Shown: positions 43,327 through 45,206 of the stretch, in pieces | How the letters are laid out: every line of letters starts with the position of its first letter | Numbering within the stretch: position 1 is the stretch's first letter | NCBI GenBank assembly: GCA_027592275.1 | Contig: JAQCKF010000025.1 | Location: forward strand, 1 to 45,206 | Length of the DNA: 45,206 bases | From: Pseudomonadota bacterium | GTDB taxonomy: Bacteria; Pseudomonadota; Gammaproteobacteria; Pseudomonadales; Pseudohongiellaceae | Reading direction: 5' to 3' | Notes under the pieces: model-generated | The model's database searches: none | Told to the model about the DNA's origin: nothing | The model's input: only the letters and a program-made list of their open reading frames with translations | Made by a program: the position numbers and the translations under genes

Positions 43327-44565
43327 TCATACGTAGAGCCCGGCGGCATTGCCTGAGGACCAGGCCCACTGGAAATTGAAGCCGCCCAGGTGACCACTGA
43401 CATCCAGCACCTCACCGATAAAGAACAATCCCGGCTGCTGCATGGCCTCCATTGTTTTGGAGCTGATGCCGTCGGTATTAACGCCACCCAAAGTCACCTC
43501 AGCGGTGCGATACCCTTCGGTAGCCGACGGCTTTACTGTCCACTGATTGAGCTGTACGCCAATTGTCTTGAGTTGTTGGTCGGTGAATTCAGCCAAAATT
43601 GTTTCTGCTTGGGTAGGCCACCACAGGTTCTGTAACTCTGCTACTAGAGCCTTGCTCAGCTTTTGCTGCAAGACCGTTTTCAGAAGGCTTTTACCCTTCG
43701 CGTGTTTCATTTCACAAAGCCATTGATCGGCGGATAGGCCGGGTAAAAGGTTGAGTGATATCGAATCGCCTGGATGCCAGTAACTGGAGATTTGCAGTAT
43801 CGCCGGTCCGCTGATTCCCCGATGGGTAAATAGCAAACTTTCACTAAACTGTTGTCCGTTGCAGCTGACTTCAACTTCTGCTGATAATCCAGCAAGACGT
43901 TCGCAGACAGCTTTGAAGTTATCGCTGAACATAAAAGGCACCAGCCCGGCCCGGCGCTCGGTAAGTTGTAAGGAAAACTGGCGAGCGATGTCATAGCCCA
44001 TGTCACTGCCACCCAGACTTGGAATTGACAGCGCGCCGGTGGCTACGACAAGAGATTCGCAAGCCAGAGTGTGGGTCTCTTTTGGTTCGCTTTTGCCCCG
44101 TGCAAGCTCTAGCTGATAGCGATCTGCCTTAATGTCCTCTTGTGCAGCAATCGGGGATCGCAGCGCCGTGATACTGTTGATTTCACAGTGGCTCCAAATG
44201 GTCACGCCGGCCTGCTCGCATTCGCTCTGGAGCATTGCCAGAATTTGCTTAGCCGAATCTTTGCAGAACAATTGTTGGTGCTTGCGCTCTTCATAGTCGA
44301 TGCCATGTTGCTCGACCAGCTTGATGAAATCCCATTGGGTATAGCGCTTGAGTGCAGACTTGCAGAAGTGCGGGTTGGCAGACAGGAAGTTTTCAGGCTC
44401 TATGCTGTAGTTGGTGAAATTGCAGCGCCCGCCACCGGACATTAGGATCTTCTTGCCAATCTTGTTGGCTTTTTCCAGGACCAGCACCTGCCGGCCACGC
44501 TTTGCAGCAGTCAGTGCGCACATTAAACCTGCCGCACCCCCGCCTAGAACAATTACATCACCCAT
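43327..44565 (-). CDS. NAD(P)/FAD-dependent oxidoreductase, HI0933/YhiN family
   Basis: 412 residues. The FAD-binding Rossmann motif is at the N-terminus: VIVLGGGAAGLMCALTAAKR then VLVLEKANKIGKKILMSGGG with RCNFTN, the HI0933 signature. GALSIPSLGGSDMGYDIARQ and LLFTHRGISGPAILQISSYW follow in the middle domain. The C-terminus, GGVNTDGISSKTMEAMQQPG, LFFIGEVLDVSGHLGGFNFQ and WAWSSGNAAG, closes the FAD domain. Family members are flavoproteins, often assigned to tRNA or nucleotide metabolism without proof. Full length; the ATG at 44565 is right at the family start. Confidence 0.95.
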   Translation of the reverse strand: MGDVIVLGGGAAGLMCALTAAKRGRQVLVLEKANKIGKKILMSGGGRCNFTNYSIEPENFLSANPHFCKSALKRYTQWDFIKLVEQHGIDYEERKHQQLFCKDSAKQILAMLQSECEQAGVTIWSHCEINSITALRSPIAAQEDIKADRYQLELARGKSEPKETHTLACESLVVATGALSIPSLGGSDMGYDIARQFSLQLTERRAGLVPFMFSDNFKAVCERLAGLSAEVEVSCNGQQFSESLLFTHRGISGPAILQISSYWHPGDSISLNLLPGLSADQWLCEMKHAKGKSLLKTVLQQKLSKALVAELQNLWWPTQAETILAEFTDQQLKTIGVQLNQWTVKPSATEGYRTAEVTLGGVNTDGISSKTMEAMQQPGLFFIGEVLDVSGHLGGFNFQWAWSSGNAAGLYV

Positions 44566-44820
44566 ATTTGGGTCCGGTCCCTTTGCTTATTATTTGGATA
44601 GGGAGTCTAACATGCAAGCTATAGTGCTTCATTGATCGCCATTAGCGCCATTAGCGCCGAAGTGAGAGGGAAGTCCGCTGTTTAGGCGCCGACGGGCCCG
44701 CGGCACTCGATGACAAGCAATAAACCCTGCTCTGCTAATGGCTTTCTGTGCGCCCGCATTGCCTTTCTCTGTCGAGCATATTGGTCGTAGCTGCTTAGCA
44801 CGAGTGTGCGCTATAAGCGG

Positions 44821-44846
44821 ACGTTTTAAAACGTGGTCTGTCCCCG
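44821..44846. repeat. Palindrome plus repeat-like motif (gtggtctgtccccg)
   Basis: acgttttaaaacgt (44821-44834) is a perfect 14-base palindrome, and it runs into gtggtctgtccccg. From memory, ggggacagaccac strings of this kind are scattered near RAYT transposase genes in gammaproteobacteria. No transposase is present here and only one copy is seen, so repeat status is unproven. Confidence 0.35.
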
Positions 44847-45112
44847 TTTATACATTCTTTAAAACCCGCGCAATACTCAATTCAACCAATTAGCATTAGA
44901 TGGGGAAAATTGCCCTGTTAATGAAACCGGAACTTGCTGGCTTCTACTAACCTATAGATTTAGTGTGACTATATCTAGAGCGCACAAGTCTTGTTAATAG
45001 CGGGTTTTTTGTGGAATTCAGCGCATCTTATTTAATTAAAGGGGGATTAAAGTAAAGTCCCCTTTGGTAGTTATAATGTATTAACGGACAAAGAGTCTGT
45101 TATGCAATTGTT

Positions 45113-45206
45113 ATGTTTCTAGTTCAAAAAAGAGGAGTGAATCGCTATCAATTCTCTAGACACTTAGCAGCCTCTGTTGATAACGCTCTTCATACTTTAC
45201 AGGCGA
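45113..45206 (+). CDS. Possible 5' end of a gene running off the window
   Basis: From ATG 45113 the frame MFLVQKRGVNRYQFSRHLAA, then SVDNALHTLQA, stays open to the last base. No clear ribosome site precedes it; gagga at 45131-45135 lies inside. A GTG at 45136 (NRYQFSRHLA) sits directly behind that gagga, with too little spacing to be ideal. Not recognised. Confidence 0.3.
   Translation, partial: MFLVQKRGVNRYQFSRHLAASVDNALHTLQA

Larger units (their letters stand above)
44566..45206. other. Gene-poor right end of the window
   Basis: About 640 bases with no convincing complete gene. Visible items: a 9-base tandem pair (attagcgcc twice) at about 44641-44659, a palindrome with a repeat-like motif at 44821-44846, a 7-base stem (aaagggg / ccccttt) at 45038-45065, and a possible gene start at 45113. 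The flavoprotein promoter must lie at the left of this stretch, on the minus strand. Confidence 0.5.

Noticed and set aside
43077..43487. Minus-strand frame of 136 codons
   Set aside because: Its first two thirds overlap the well-supported flavoprotein C-terminus in another frame; only the last part (from 43241) looks possibly real and is listed as a fragment.
45038..45065. Hairpin aaagggg / ccccttt as a terminator
   Set aside because: There is no T run after the stem and no gene just before it.

Overview
The window looks like chromosomal DNA of a gammaproteobacterium, probably an aerobic, B12-dependent marine or aquatic heterotroph. This is inferred from gene families only: a Co/Ni-type CDF exporter, pyruvate phosphate dikinase, acetyl-CoA synthetase, TonB-dependent B12 uptake, a TAXI binding protein, an NhaC antiporter and many exported proteins of unknown role. 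No rRNA gene or other phylogenetic marker is present, so I name no genus.

Layout. Bases 1-1330 are a patchwork of gene ends: the 3' part of a dmeF-like CDF transporter, a 5' fragment of mntP, a 5' fragment of a DNA cytosine methyltransferase, and a tRNA-Met(CAT) whose 5' half has decayed. Next come ppdK (minus), a 5'-truncated nucleotide-cyclase-like fragment, a D-2-hydroxyacid dehydrogenase coupled to a CPXCG zinc-ribbon gene (minus), and selA, a VOC protein and a DUF6869 protein (plus). From 9.2 to 13.9 kb lies a decaying accessory stretch: a DUF2161 gene between copies of a short repeat, an orphan TAXI lipoprotein, a frameshifted SRPBCC gene, a broken CBS-domain gene ending in a hexanucleotide microsatellite, an HDOD gene, and a cytochrome c lipoprotein that has lost its C-terminus.

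From 14.0 to 17.6 kb is a cobalamin operon: promoter, cobalamin riboswitch, btuB, a DUF6580 ECF-S-like membrane protein, and a BtuF-like B12-binding protein without signal peptide. No BtuC or BtuD is present. From 17.7 to 25.8 kb, all on the plus strand, is a run of exported proteins around an NhaC antiporter: a small lipoprotein, a cupin, an exported SAM methyltransferase, two unknown proteins, and a 562-residue redoxin / cytochrome c / PHM-like copper-oxygenase fusion. Two tiny genes (a Cys-rich protein and a lipoprotein) and a Bcr/CflA exporter follow on the minus strand.

From 27.6 to 34.3 kb (minus) is a MoxR system, transcribed DUF58 - transglutaminase/TgpA - MoxR AAA+ ATPase - TPR protein. 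Then come an aldo/keto reductase, acs and panB-panC (minus), a diaminopropionate-ammonia-lyase-like PLP enzyme and an exported protein of unknown function (plus), and an SRPBCC protein, a SnoaL-like exported protein, an SRPBCC fragment and an HI0933/YhiN-type flavoprotein (minus). The last 640 bases are nearly gene-free and carry a repeat-like motif and possibly the start of another gene.

Most worth a second look: the B12 operon with an unconventional inner-membrane step, the copper-oxygenase-like fusion with apparently lost metal ligands and its unknown neighbour, and the precise junction between the methyltransferase fragment and the tRNA remnant.
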